DNA of 64,000 nt from contig NC_087082.1 of assembly GCF_026151205.1 (NCBI RefSeq), positions 5,153,908 to 5,217,907 of the forward strand. The letters run 5' to 3'. The notes below the pieces were generated by a model. The model was not told the origin of the DNA and made no database searches. It saw nothing but the letters and a program-made list of their open reading frames with translations. A program made the translations under genes and the position numbers. This DNA comes from Bolinopsis microptera. Its lineage: Eukaryota; Ctenophora; Tentaculata; Lobata; Bolinopsidae. Shown here one piece after another: positions 48,501-57,417 of the stretch (position 1 is the stretch's first letter; every line of letters begins with the position of its first letter).

Positions 48501-51500
48501 ACCAAATGACCTCATAGGCAGTTCAGTGACCTTCTAGCGCACCGTTTCCACACCAAAAAAAATTATTTTGGGAATACCCATTTTTGTAATCGAGCATTTC
48601 CTGGTTAAGAGTGCAATTTTCGGAAAAAATTATTTTGTGGTTGAGACGCTATAAGTTAATCATTTCTTGCGGTATCGGGTTGAAATTTTGCTCGCCGTTT
48701 ATTCACATCTCTTTCAAGGTGTGTGTAAAATCTTGATATCGTATCTAAAAAGGCTGGTGTGTTATGAATTTTTAAAGTCAAAAAGCTAAAATTGTCCCTT
48801 TCAGGCTTATTTTAACAAAAAGTCAGTCAGGGAAGATCGGATTTTTTGATGCTTGACATCAAATTGTTCTCTGAATTCTGGCGCAGTTTTTGATGCCCTC
48901 AAAAATGTTTTTACTCATTCACCTTCTGATCTATTGGACCTCAAAGCCAAACAACAAATTTAGGCACATTTTTCGTTTTTAATATTTACTGATTTTTCTA
49001 AAATTTTGATGGGAATGTGCTAGTGACTTTTTGAAGGGTGAAAAATAACCGCAACTAGCACATTTATATATGAGTTATGAACAACAAAACACCCTAAAAT
49101 GCTTCCCTTTGAAGTTATGGGAGAAAATGTGATTTTTTGGCTTTGCAGATAAAAAATCACATTTTCTCCCATAACTTCAAAGGGAATTCTCAAAATAATT
49201 TTTTTGGGTGTGGAAACGGTGCGCTAGAAGGTCACTGAACTGCCTATGAGGTCATTTGGTCTGGACGGCACAAACCACTGTTTTGGTGTATGCCCCCTTA
49301 ATCTACTGTATTTTAGAGATGAACACGTGGGAATCACGTACAATCTATTTATATTAGCTGTACAGTGTACACATTACACATGTACATTAATTATCAATAA
49401 TGTGAATTACACTGAGGCTTCCAAATACGAGCTAAAATAGTACTAACAGTACAAGTAGTATAAACTAGTGTACTACACAAGTAGTATAAACTAGTGTACT
49501 ACACAAGTAGTATAAACTAGTGCACTACACAAGTAGTATAAACTAGTGTACTACACAAGTAGTATAAACTAGTGTACTACACAAGTAGTATAAACTAGTG
49601 TACTACACAAGTAGTATAAACTAGTGTACTACACAAGTAGTATAAACTAGTGTACTACACAAGTAGTATAAACTAGTGTACTACACAAGTAGTATAAACT
49701 AGTGCACTACACAAGTAGTATAAACTAGTGCACTACACAAGTAGTATAAACTAGTGCACTACACAAGTAGTATAAACTAGTGTACTACACAAGTAGTATA
49801 AACTAGTGTACTACACAAGTAGTATAAACTAGTGTACTACACAAGTAGTATAAACTAGTGTACTACACAAGTAGTATAAACTAGTGTACTACACAAGTAG
49901 TATAAACTAGTGCACTACACAAGTAGTATAAACTAGTGCACTACACAAGTAGTATAAACTAGTGCACTACACAAGTAGTATAAACTAGTGCACTACACAA
50001 GTAGTATAAACTAGTGCACTACACAAGTAGTATAAACTAGTGTACTACACAAGTATAACACATAATTTAACGTACACTAAACACATTTGTTCAGTGTGTG
50101 TCACTATTCTGTTATACACACGAAGTGTAGCATATTATATACTATTCTGTTATACACATTGGACATCATGATCCTGATGTTGAACAATTTCATTGAAATA
50201 CAGAATAGAATAAAATAGAAGGGAAATAAAATAAAATAAAATAAAATATAATAAAATAATAAAGAATATATAGAATAGAATAGAATAGAATAGAATAGAA
50301 TAGAATAGAATAGAATAGAATAGAATAGAATAAAAAATAGAATAGAATAAAATAAAAAATAGAATAATATAATGTTATTAAGTAGGAGCTGCTCGACTTA
50401 TTGCATATTCAACTTATTGCATATTTAACTTATTGCATATTTATATACTCTAGTTGCATATATAACTTCACTTATACGCAGTTAGATTAGCGTATTTATA
50501 TATAGTAATCCCCTTCTCAATTATTGAAACTGTTCCACGTCAATCGTTTAAAATAACAACATTTCAGCTTTAGTTTTTTTGTAAATTACACATAAAATTC
50601 ATTTTAAATTTATCAATTACGGTAAAAATGAAAAAATTAAAGACAACAGCCTATACTACAAAATCTCAACTGTTGCGTTCTACTTCACATGGTTTCACAA
50701 AACGAAATTCCTAACAACTACACCCTACGCTAACGTGTAATTGTACCGTACATTATACACTGCTGCTATGATACCAAATCTACCAAATCTACCCTACAGG
50801 CTACAGTACAGTAATGACTTTATACTGTAGATGTGGATTAGGTAACAGGTGAGGAGGGGGCTGGGGGGGGGGGGGGGGGGGGGGCTGTAACCATGGTAAC
50901 AGGTGAGGAGGGGGCTGTAACCATGGTAACAGGTGAGGAGGGGGAGGGGCCTGTAACCATGGTAACAGGTGAGGAGGGGGCTGTAACCATGGTAACAGGT
51001 GAGGAGGGGGATGTCACCATGGTAACAGGTGAGGAGGGGGCTGTAACCATGGTAACAGGTGAGGAGGGGGCTGTAACCATGGTAACAGGTGAGGAGGGGG
51101 CTGTAACCATGGTAACAGGTGAGGAGGGGGATGTCACCATGGTAACAGGTGAGGAGGGGGCTGTAACCATGGTAACAGGTGAGGAGGGGATGTAACCATG
51201 GTAACAGGTGAGGAGGGGATGTAACCATGGTAACAGGCGAGGAGGGGGATGTAACCATGGTAACAGGTGAGGAGGGGGGCTGTAACCATGGTAACAGGTA
51301 AGGAGGGGGGGGGCTGTAACCATGGTAACAGGCGAGGAGGGGGATGTAACCATGGTAACAGGTGAGGAGGGGGGCTGTAACCATGGTAACAGGTGAGGAG
51401 GGGGGCTATAACCATGGTAACAGGTGAGGAGGGGGGCTGTAACCATGGTAACAGGTAAGGAGGGGGGGGGCTGTAACCATGGTAACAGGCGAGGAGGGGG

Positions 51501-54231
51501 ATGTAACCATGGTAACAGGTGAGGAGGGGGGCTGTAACCATGGTAACAGGTGAGGAGGGGGGCTATAACCATGGTAACAGGTGAGGAGGGGGGGGGCTGT
51601 AACCATGGTAACAGGTGAGGAGGGGGAGGGGGATGTCACCATGGTAACAGGTGAGGAGGGGGCTGTAACCATGGTAAAAGGTGAGGAGGGGGCTGTAACC
51701 ATGGTAACAGGTGAGGAGGGGGGCTGTAACCATGGTAACAGGTGAGGAGGGGGGTGGGCATATTATTTTGACACGTTACAATTATTCCGGGATTTGATCG
51801 GTCATTAAGTGGAAGGATTTGCCTCTACTTATTTTGTACACTGTGTAGAATCTGTGTAGAATCTTAATATAATACCAGACACAGAGGCTACACTCTACAG
51901 AGAGCTTTACATTTCCTCACTTAACGTAATATTGTAACAGTTTTGTAAGATCTGTTGAACGCATGTATGTTATAAACTAGCAGCATTATTGGGATTATAC
52001 AATATAAGATTCCTTACACTGAACACATATCCAGGAATGCTATGTGCATAAAATATAATGTACTTGTACAGGTGCGGCGGTGAGTTAGAGAGTTGGTGGG
52101 ATTATTATGTCACCGTTATTAGAGTTTTACAGTTTAACAGTGCAAGATGCTACTAGTTTGTAGACTCCGCATATGTAGTTAACTTTATTTTCGATCATAA
52201 CAAAAAACTGAGGTATTAAATATGTGTGAGGTAATGTGAGAAAAAGAAAACTACTGCTGAGAAAGCGTTCTAACAGTGACTGAAGCACTAACACAGTATT
52301 AGAGGGAGAATTATACCAATGTCTAGAGAGTATTACAGTACCAGTAAAGTTATAGAGATTCATTAAGCTGGAGTCTGGACAGTGCTTAGTAACACTGTAC
52401 AAGGATAACAAGGGTAACACACTAGGTATTACACTACACTGATCCACCTTGTGTTTAACACTGATCCACCTTGTGTTTAACACGGTGTTTTAAGTTAACT
52501 AATGTAGAAACTTTTGATATTTGTACCTGTCGGACCATGAGTAGTAGTTCATGAGTATTTTATCTTTTACATAACCATTAAATTATAAACAACCATTAAA
52601 CCTAATGGGATGTTAGCACTTATTATTATGCTCCACAATATACCCTAATAAGAATAACCTTAACATTTGCTCTGGAATTAGCGAGCTTAATTTGCGTTTA
52701 TCTCCCTCCGTGATCTGAGATAAAGTAACCATGGTAACCAGGTGAAGTAACCATGGTAACCAGGTGAAGTAACCATGGTAACCAGGTGAAGTAACCATAG
52801 TAACCAGGTGAAGTAACCATGGTAACCACTAACCAGGTGAAGTAACCATGGCCTGGTAACCAGGTGAAGTAACCATGGTAACCAGGTGAAGTAACCATGG
52901 TAACCAGGTGAAGTAACCATGGTAACCAGATGAAGTAACCATGGTAACCAGATGAAGTAACCATGGTAACCAGGTGAAGTAACCATGGTAACCAGGTGAA
53001 GTAACCATGGTAACCAGGTGAAGTAACCATGGTAACCAGGTGAAGTAACCATGGTAACCAGGTGAAGTAACCATGGTAACCAGGTGAAGTAACTATGGTA
53101 ACCAGGTGAAGTAACCATGGTTACCAGGTGAAGTAACCATGGTAACCAGGTGAAGTAACCATGGTAATTGGTAACCAGATGAAGTAACCATGGTAACCAG
53201 GTGAAGTAACCATGGTAACCAGGTGAATTAACCATGGTAACCAGGTGAAGTAACCATGGTAACCAGGTGAAGTAACCATGGTAACCAGGTGAAGTAACCA
53301 TGGTAACCAGGTAACCAGGTGAAGTAACCACGGTAACGAGGCATTGGAAATAGATTTACTTTATTGAGAATCAACTGTCTAGCAACGTTAATTAAACCAG
53401 TATCTTTGCTTAATGTTTGCGGATGGTTACATCATCCAGCTCACCGGTTAAAAAATGTAATATCTCAAGTACAAGTTGAGCGACGTCTAAACTAATCAAG
53501 CAGTATAATATAAGATTCCTGCTGGATCCCTACACCGAACATGTATTATGTATATAATAAGCATAAGCTAGCAGTATTACTAATTAATAGTTATAATACG
53601 CTATACTAGTAGTTATTAAAATTATAAGCTTTAGATACTAGATAGGATAATATCTTATGCTGAAATGACGCACGTGGTGTCTATTTTATCCACTAAATTC
53701 TAAAAGCAAATGGCCATGGTACATTTACATATTAAATATATTCTCTACATTTGGTGTGTCTAATGTACTGATGTAATGTACTTGTGTAATGTACTTGTGA
53801 CTTGTGTTATGTATTTGTGTAATGTACTGATGTAATGTACGTTTGTAATGTGTTTGTGTAATGTACTAATTTAATGTACTTGTGTTATATGTATTTGTGC
53901 AAGAGATCCGTTTTGTAAAATTTACAGGAGAACAATCAAATCGAGGGGGGATGTAATCATTAAATTGAAACATTATTTAAAAGAATATTAATAAAACAAG
54001 TAAGAGTACAAACTTAGGGACCTTGCCTGTACATGTTATACAATATACATTATACAATATATATTATAATTATGTTATAATTATGTTATAATTACCTGAG
54101 CACATCTGCTCCACCTTGGTGTAGTTAAGGGCGAGGGTATCGTTAATAAATCCCACCAGTTCGTTCCTGCTCAGCGTGTCCATGTTGTTTGACGTGCTCG
54201 TCACGTTTATTGGTAACGTCATTGGTGGCAT
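33572..54231 (-). CDS. MAPRE1: Microtubule plus-end binding protein EB1 family
   Basis: EB proteins track growing microtubule plus ends through an N-terminal calponin-homology domain, and recruit partners through a C-terminal EBH coiled coil and acidic EEY tail. Six coding exons assemble in phase to 272 residues (human EB1 268): 54096-54231, 47444-47482, 34870-34976, 34576-34765, 34163-34329, 33572-33751. Visible: [18 protein letters not shown] and GAAYCQ (CH domain start), [30 protein letters not shown] (CH end), a Ser/Pro/Ala-rich linker (about 128-175), [15 protein letters not shown] and [11 protein letters not shown] (EBH), then the C-terminal QEEY. All junctions are GT-AG; the exon 3 donor is weak (GTTTTG). 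Introns 1 (6.6 kb) and 2 (12.5 kb) are bloated by tandem arrays, a LINE and an antisense RAG1-like transposase gene. The exact paralogue (MAPRE1, 2 or 3) cannot be told. Confidence 0.95.
35010..38340 (+). mobile_element. Near-complete LINE (endonuclease plus reverse transcriptase) with one frameshift, in MAPRE intron 2
   Basis: A plus-strand frame up to 35821 carries an EEP endonuclease: [14 protein letters not shown], and GDFNG near its end. A -1 shift at about 35785 moves the frame, and it continues unbroken to the stop at 38320-38322 with [10 protein letters not shown], then SDHRLV (end of the endonuclease). The reverse transcriptase follows, with motif [10 protein letters not shown] (Asp about codon 464 counted from 35827), motif [11 protein letters not shown] and motif [10 protein letters not shown] (Asp 567-568), YSDD replacing the usual YADD. 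A C-terminal RW/H region includes [12 protein letters not shown]. One missing G in TTGG(G)TAAG would restore the frame, so it is either a young dead copy or a sequencing error. The clade is uncertain (RTE/Proto2-like by motif B and C style). Exact ends not fixed. Confidence 0.85.
38715..38923 (+). repeat. Left terminal and subterminal repeats of the RAG1-like element
   Basis: CACAGTG, a 12-bp spacer GAAAATATCTGG, then ATTTTATTCTTGCA, then about ten GCGATAAT / ATTATCGC words to 38923. The arrangement mirrors the right end at 46050-46271. Confidence 0.75.
39878..44805 (+). CDS. RAG1/Transib-like DDE transposase, 17 exons, 830 residues
   Basis: Exons: 39878-39972, 40194-40273, 40428-40603, 40709-40824, 41008-41082, 41234-41308, 41493-41619, 41789-41966, 42086-42195, 42334-42493, 42629-43046, 43209-43335, 43460-43613, 43724-43904, 44053-44254, 44403-44526, 44711-44805. 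Every phase fits and no stop intervenes (2493 nt). Residues 1-250 are basic and Ser/Pro/Arg-rich with a Glu-rich helix. The putative catalytic fold: D415 (KLFVDAD), D482 ([14 protein letters not shown]), C500-C503 (CPLC), VPFLHI, H760-H765 (HLLEDH), E786 ([12 protein letters not shown]). RAG1 has D600, D708, C727/C730, H937/H942 and E962; D-to-C spacing is 18 here and 19 there, His-His 5 and 5, His-to-Glu 21 and 20. So an RNase H-fold cut-and-paste transposase or a domesticated derivative. The exon 7 donor (GTTTAA) is weak. No RAG2-like gene adjoins. Confidence 0.75.
41335..41450. repeat. CCCTCCCTGG microsatellite in intron 6 of the transposase gene
   Basis: Seven or so units of CTCTCCCTCCCTGG and CCCTCCCTCCCTGG. 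It forms a long pyrimidine tract ahead of the exon 7 acceptor. The frames read through it on both strands are repeat translations. Confidence 0.85.
44605..44672. mobile_element. Short MITE in the last intron of the transposase gene
   Basis: Ends AGGGGTCGTTCATATATTAC and the complement of GGTCGTCCACATATTATG pair as inverted repeats. Same family as 19738-19861, internally shortened. Confidence 0.6.
44806..46049. other. Non-coding part of the RAG1-like element, 3' of the transposase
   Basis: No exon recognised on either strand; in particular no Kelch-type repeat that could represent a RAG2-like partner. Contains a GGGGCACCCTTAAGTAACAG stretch (about 45339) of unknown nature. Confidence 0.5.
46050..46271 (-). 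repeat. Right terminal and subterminal repeats of the RAG1-like element
   Basis: Read inward from the right edge: CACAGTG, a 22-bp spacer beginning GAAAATGTTGGCC, ATTTTATTTTTGCA, then about twelve GCGATAATCGC / GCGATTATCGC words back to 46050. Mirrors the left end at 38715-38923. Confidence 0.75.
46272..47443. other. MAPRE intron 2, right flank of the element
   Basis: No gene or repeat recognised. A GC-rich imperfect palindrome (CGCGCGTTAATGCGCGCC, about 46280-46297) lies just outside the element edge and loosely resembles the sequence outside the left edge (CCGCAATTATGCGTGC). Confidence 0.45.
47444..47482 (-). CDS. MAPRE1: MAPRE exon 2 (39-bp microexon)
   Basis: Acceptor TTTTCAG before 47482 and donor GTGAGT after 47444. 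Encodes [13 protein letters not shown], the CH-domain stretch that in other EB proteins reads GAAYCQ.MDMLFP. It is isolated by 6.6 kb and 12.5 kb introns, and only the phase 1 joins to exons 1 and 3 connect it. Confidence 0.9.
48013..48061. repeat. Perfect hairpin, 23-bp arms with a 3-bp loop
   Basis: GAAAGATATTGGAAATCTGG(GAG), loop TTA, then the exact complement. In MAPRE intron 1. Confidence 0.9.
48287..48418. repeat. TCACACATCTG tandem repeat
   Basis: Alternating TGTCACATCTG, TGTCACACATCTG and TGTCACACTAA units. An open frame through it is repeat translation. Confidence 0.8.
48476..49297. mobile_element. TTAA-flanked foldback MITE (822 bp)
   Basis: Long inverted repeats (about 100 bp) begin GGGGGCATACACCAAA and end in the complement, with TTAA on each side (48472-48475, 49298-49301). 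That target preference is the piggyBac pattern, though the tips are not typical piggyBac CCC(T/C)TT. Matching internal blocks include CAGTTCAGTGACCTTCTAGC and GCGCACCGTTTCCACACC. A second perfect inverted repeat is nested at 49105-49184. No transposase. Confidence 0.8.
49105..49184. repeat. Perfect 34-bp inverted repeat nested in the TTAA element
   Basis: Arms 49105-49138 and 49151-49184 (CCCTTTGAAGTTATGGGAGA... and complement), with the 12-bp loop GGCTTTGCAGAT. Confidence 0.9.
49450..50056. repeat. 26-bp minisatellite, about 23 units
   Basis: Unit TACTACACAAGTAGTATAAA + CTAGTG. A single T/C variant (GTGTACTAC versus GTGCACTAC) occurs in runs rather than at random. Confidence 0.95.
50213..50375. 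repeat. AATAG/AATAA pentamer microsatellite
   Basis: Uninterrupted AATAG run at about 50271-50330, flanked by AATAAA variants. Confidence 0.9.
50376..50845. other. MAPRE intron 1 spacer
   Basis: Three ACTTATTGCATATT-like units at 50396-50440; otherwise no recognised feature. Confidence 0.5.
50846..51756. repeat. About 30-bp G-rich minisatellite
   Basis: About 30 units of GTAACCATGGTAACAGGTGA + GGAGGGGGCT with variable G runs (up to 19 G at 50866-50884) and CTGTAACC/ATGTAACC/ATGTCACC variants. The purine-rich strand could form G-quadruplexes. Long frames on both strands ([10 protein letters not shown]..., [10 protein letters not shown]...) are repeat translations. Confidence 0.95.
51757..52718. 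other. MAPRE intron 1 spacer
   Basis: No exon recognised. A 22-bp word (CTGATCCACCTTGTGTTTAA + CA) is directly duplicated at about 52439-52482. Confidence 0.5.
52719..53335. repeat. 22-bp minisatellite
   Basis: About 28 units of GAAGTAACCATGGTAACCAG + GT. It shares the core TAACCATGGTAAC.AGGTGA with the 30-bp array 1 kb away. Minus-strand frames ([19 protein letters not shown]...) are repeat translations. Confidence 0.95.
53755..53905. repeat. GTAATGTACTTGT tandem repeat
   Basis: Degenerate 12-13-bp units (TGTAATGTACTTG, TGATGTAATGTAC) in MAPRE intron 1, near its donor at 54095. Confidence 0.8.
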
Positions 54232-54845
54232 CGTTACTACTTAGCTACTGAATACAGGTATTAGTTTGGCGGCATCGTTACTACTTAACTACTGAATATA
54301 GGTATCAGTTTGGTGGCATCGTTACTACTTAACTACTGAATATAGGTATTAGTTTAATTTGGTGGCATCGTTACTACTTAGCTAATGAATACAGGTATTA
54401 GTTTGGTGGCATCGTTACTACTTAACTACTGAATATAGGTATTAGTTTGGTGGCATCGTTACTACTTAGCTACTGAATACAGGTATTAGTTTGGTGGCAT
54501 CGTTACTACTTAGCTACTGAATACAGGTATTAGTTTGGTGGCATCGTTACTACTTAGCTACTGAATACAGGTATTAGTTTGGTGGCATCGTTACTACTTA
54601 GCTACTGAATATAGGTATTAGTTTGGCGGCATCGTTACTACTTAGCTACTGAATACAGGTATTAGTTTGGTGGCATCGTTACTACTTAACTACTGAATAC
54701 AGGTATCAGTTTGGTGGCATCGTTACTACTTAGCTACTGAATACAGGTATCAGTTTGGTGGCATCGTTACTACTTAGCTACTGAATACAGGTAGCAGTTT
54801 GGTGGCATCGTTACTACTTAGCTACTGAATATAATAGGTATTAAT
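54225..54845 (-). repeat. 44-bp tandem array duplicating the MAPRE start-codon region
   Basis: Plus-strand unit GGTGGCATCGTTACTACTTA + GCTACTGAATACAGGTATTAGTTT. Thirteen upstream units precede the real start. In MAPRE orientation each reads a splice-acceptor-like CCTGTATTCAG, then AGTAACGATGCCACC. The first unit is the genuine start (ATG at 54231, continuing into MPPMTL). The others run ATGCC(A/G)CCAAACTAA, a four-codon open frame MPPN. If transcribed as 5' leader they would be tandem upstream ORFs. Confidence 0.9.
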
Positions 54846-55420
54846 ACATGTGGTAGATATCCACATATTTTATAATATTCAGAAGGAAGTACCTTCCTCA
54901 GTACAAAGTGTTACCCCTCTCATCATATATACATTATACATACATAATATTATATTCTAGAAGATTCACTTCCTTTATCTTTGGAATGTAGAGCCTGTAT
55001 AATGTTAAAACTATGTTTTCATAAACAGATGTTATTTTATATGTGGGAGTACTAGATAACAGAGAGAACACTTCATGCTTTACTGCATATTGATCTAATA
55101 TAGAGACTATCTAGTTACTAATACATTAAGTAATGTTATCTCAAATTATACATTTCGTTTATCAATTATTAGTTTTAGAAATACACGTGATGGATGAATC
55201 ATTAGTTTTTTTAGATAACGACATTATGTTATCAAAACAATAAATTAAGTATCAAATCATCTGTTAAAAACATAATATTATATTAATTCTAGATAAAACC
55301 AATTGGAATCAATTTTACAGGCAGATATCAACTGAAATGAATAATAAAACAGGTCGACACAGCTGAAAGTCAATAAACAGGGTCGGGTGGTAGTGGTATA
55401 TATCCTCAGATGGCCTCATT
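54846..55420. other. Intergenic region between MAPRE and TASP1
   Basis: AT-rich. Must contain the MAPRE promoter and the TASP1 3' UTR, but no motif can be assigned with confidence. Confidence 0.4.
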
Positions 55421-56946
55421 TCACATCCTGACAGTTTCTATAAAAACAGGAGCCTCACTAGTGACGACTCTGACAACAGGTGCCTCCATCTGCGCACTCA
55501 TAAACCCCACCACCATATTAGTCAGGGTGTGTTGCACGTGCACAGTCGCCACACCCTCCTCACCTTTCTCCACTGCTACAAACCCACACATCCTACTCTC
55601 CTTGTGCTGGAAGCACGCGTCCAGCGCAGCGCGCGGGTCCGTGCAGTAAGGTAGTTTGTGTGCCACGGTCACTGCTATTAGCTTGTTGATGATCTGCTCT
55701 CCGTTGCCAGTGGTTACGATACCAAGGGAAGGTGTTGTGTAACTCCCTGCACCGTGGGTACAGCACTGTCCTGATGGTAAACACGCGTTAATATTTAACT
55801 TATATTAATGGTAAATACACATTAATATTTGACTACTGATTTTGTACTTCTGCCATCGGTAAAGTCACAGAAAGAGAACATACCAGAAATACTTCAACAA
55901 ATAATCGAGCCACTGACATTGTAATTGAAAGTTCATGCCACCTTGAATAAATACTAGTTGAGATGGCTAGTGCAGTGGTACCTACCATGAACACTGTTAC
56001 TACTCACTATAGAGCTATAACTGTATGTCCAGTTAGAACAAACTAATTACCACTCTGTATTACACCACTATTTACACAACTACACGTGTTCAGTTATCCG
56101 CTTATTGGAAACTGTTCATTACCGAGTGTAAAGTATAGTAACTTTCACCACTTAAAAGCTAGGGATGTACAAGTAGAATTGTCCTATAAAGATATATCAT
56201 TGTACAGGGCAATATTAAAGCTTACCAAGTCTGCCGCTGTACTTGTAAACACTGCCCCCTGAGGAAGTTGCACAGGTGATATCACCAGTACTATCAATAC
56301 ATACAACTCCCACTGTGTCCTCAACACCATCTGGTCCTTCTTCTTTCTCATGGTTAGATGCTATTTTACTACTTTCGCTAAACGAGACTTCTTTCTTTAT
56401 TTCATCCGGATCTTTGATAGCTACCTCAGGGTCGACCTTCCGTCTTTTTGCGGGTAATTTACCATTGAAGTACTTTTCGGCTTTGTAGAACATCTTGATA
56501 CTTCTTTTTGTACAGATGTTGGTTTGGCAGATGACAGCATCTTTCTGAGAGTACCGATCAATAGCACTTTGTCCCACCATGATCCTGGGAGGAATGTACT
56601 GTGAGGTATTTTCCAGGGTGTCCCTAGCCATCATCTCCACTATCTTTATAGGGTGTCTAACATTTTCCAGATCACCAGCACAGTGAAATCCGGAGACTGT
56701 CGAGCAGATAGAAGCCTCGGTCCTTGTCTTTTTATCATCTGTAATAGAACTTCCCAAGCCAGCATTAGTGAGAGGGGAATCTTCTAATAGAAGTGATCCG
56801 GCTACAGCAGCATCAGTAGCACTTCTCCCACCAGCTAATAGTGCGGACACTTCACTGCATACACTTTTGCATAAGATCTTTAGGAGTTTGTTTGTTTCAT
56901 GTGAACAGTTTCCAGCTCCAGTGTGAACTGCGACAATGTGCGGCAT
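55421..56946 (-). CDS. TASP1: Taspase-1 (threonine aspartase 1)
   Basis: An Ntn-hydrolase-fold endopeptidase that autocleaves before a Thr and then cuts substrates such as MLL/KMT2A and TFIIA after Asp. Two exons, 56226-56946 and 55421-55770, joined in phase 1 (GT donor, AG acceptor), give 356 residues (human 420). Visible: AVHTGAGNCS near the N terminus, ATDAAVAGSLLLEDSPLTNA, GLGSS, a charged variable loop (about 160-205), then the cleavage site ED-TVGVVCID with nucleophile Thr211, SSGGSVYKYSGRLGQ, CTHGAGSYTTPS, VTTGNGEQIINKL and VGFMSAQ near the end. The start at 56946 gives an N terminus right at the first strand, so the short leader of vertebrate Taspase is absent. It lies 472 bp downstream of TRMT44, same strand. 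A corrupted copy of exon 1 is at 61237-61790. Confidence 0.95.
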
Positions 56947-57417
56947 AAATCCACATCGTCACCATAGTGTTACCATAGCAACCACATCGTCATCATTACA
57001 TCTGAAATCTTATGTTGTTGTTGAGGTAAAAATAAATGAAAGATTTCAGTTACTAGCAGCTTACTAGGTTACTAGAATTTCAGTTATTGGCTCGTTTATA
57101 TACGGAAGGTTAACATTTTGAATCATTTCATGAACGTATCGCAGCAGATCTATTTGGGGCACAAATATCTTAATTCATATGGGAGTTATAAACTTTAGTG
57201 ACCTAAAAGAGTCATTTATAAGGAGCATCAATGTTGAATCAGCACAGAATATACACCTTGTTAAAGAATCATTATTAATCTAATGCTGTTTAATTCTACA
57301 GTAACTTAATAATTAAAACAAAACATAATGTGAAAACCGAAAACAAAAAGTAAAATCCCATCTATGGAAGAATTATAACACCTTCCTAGGGAAATGATAT
57401 GAACACACTCTTCTATT

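Noticed and set aside
49450-50056. CRISPR-like regular array
   Set aside because: Units are contiguous with no unique spacers, in a eukaryotic intron.
50794-51702. Long open frames on both strands (up to 244 codons, [10 protein letters not shown]-type)
   Set aside because: They are translations of the 30-bp minisatellite; all frames stay open because the unit length is a multiple of three.
52613-53331. 214-codon frame [14 protein letters not shown]-type
   Set aside because: Translation of the 22-bp repeat, cycling through frames; no conserved domain.
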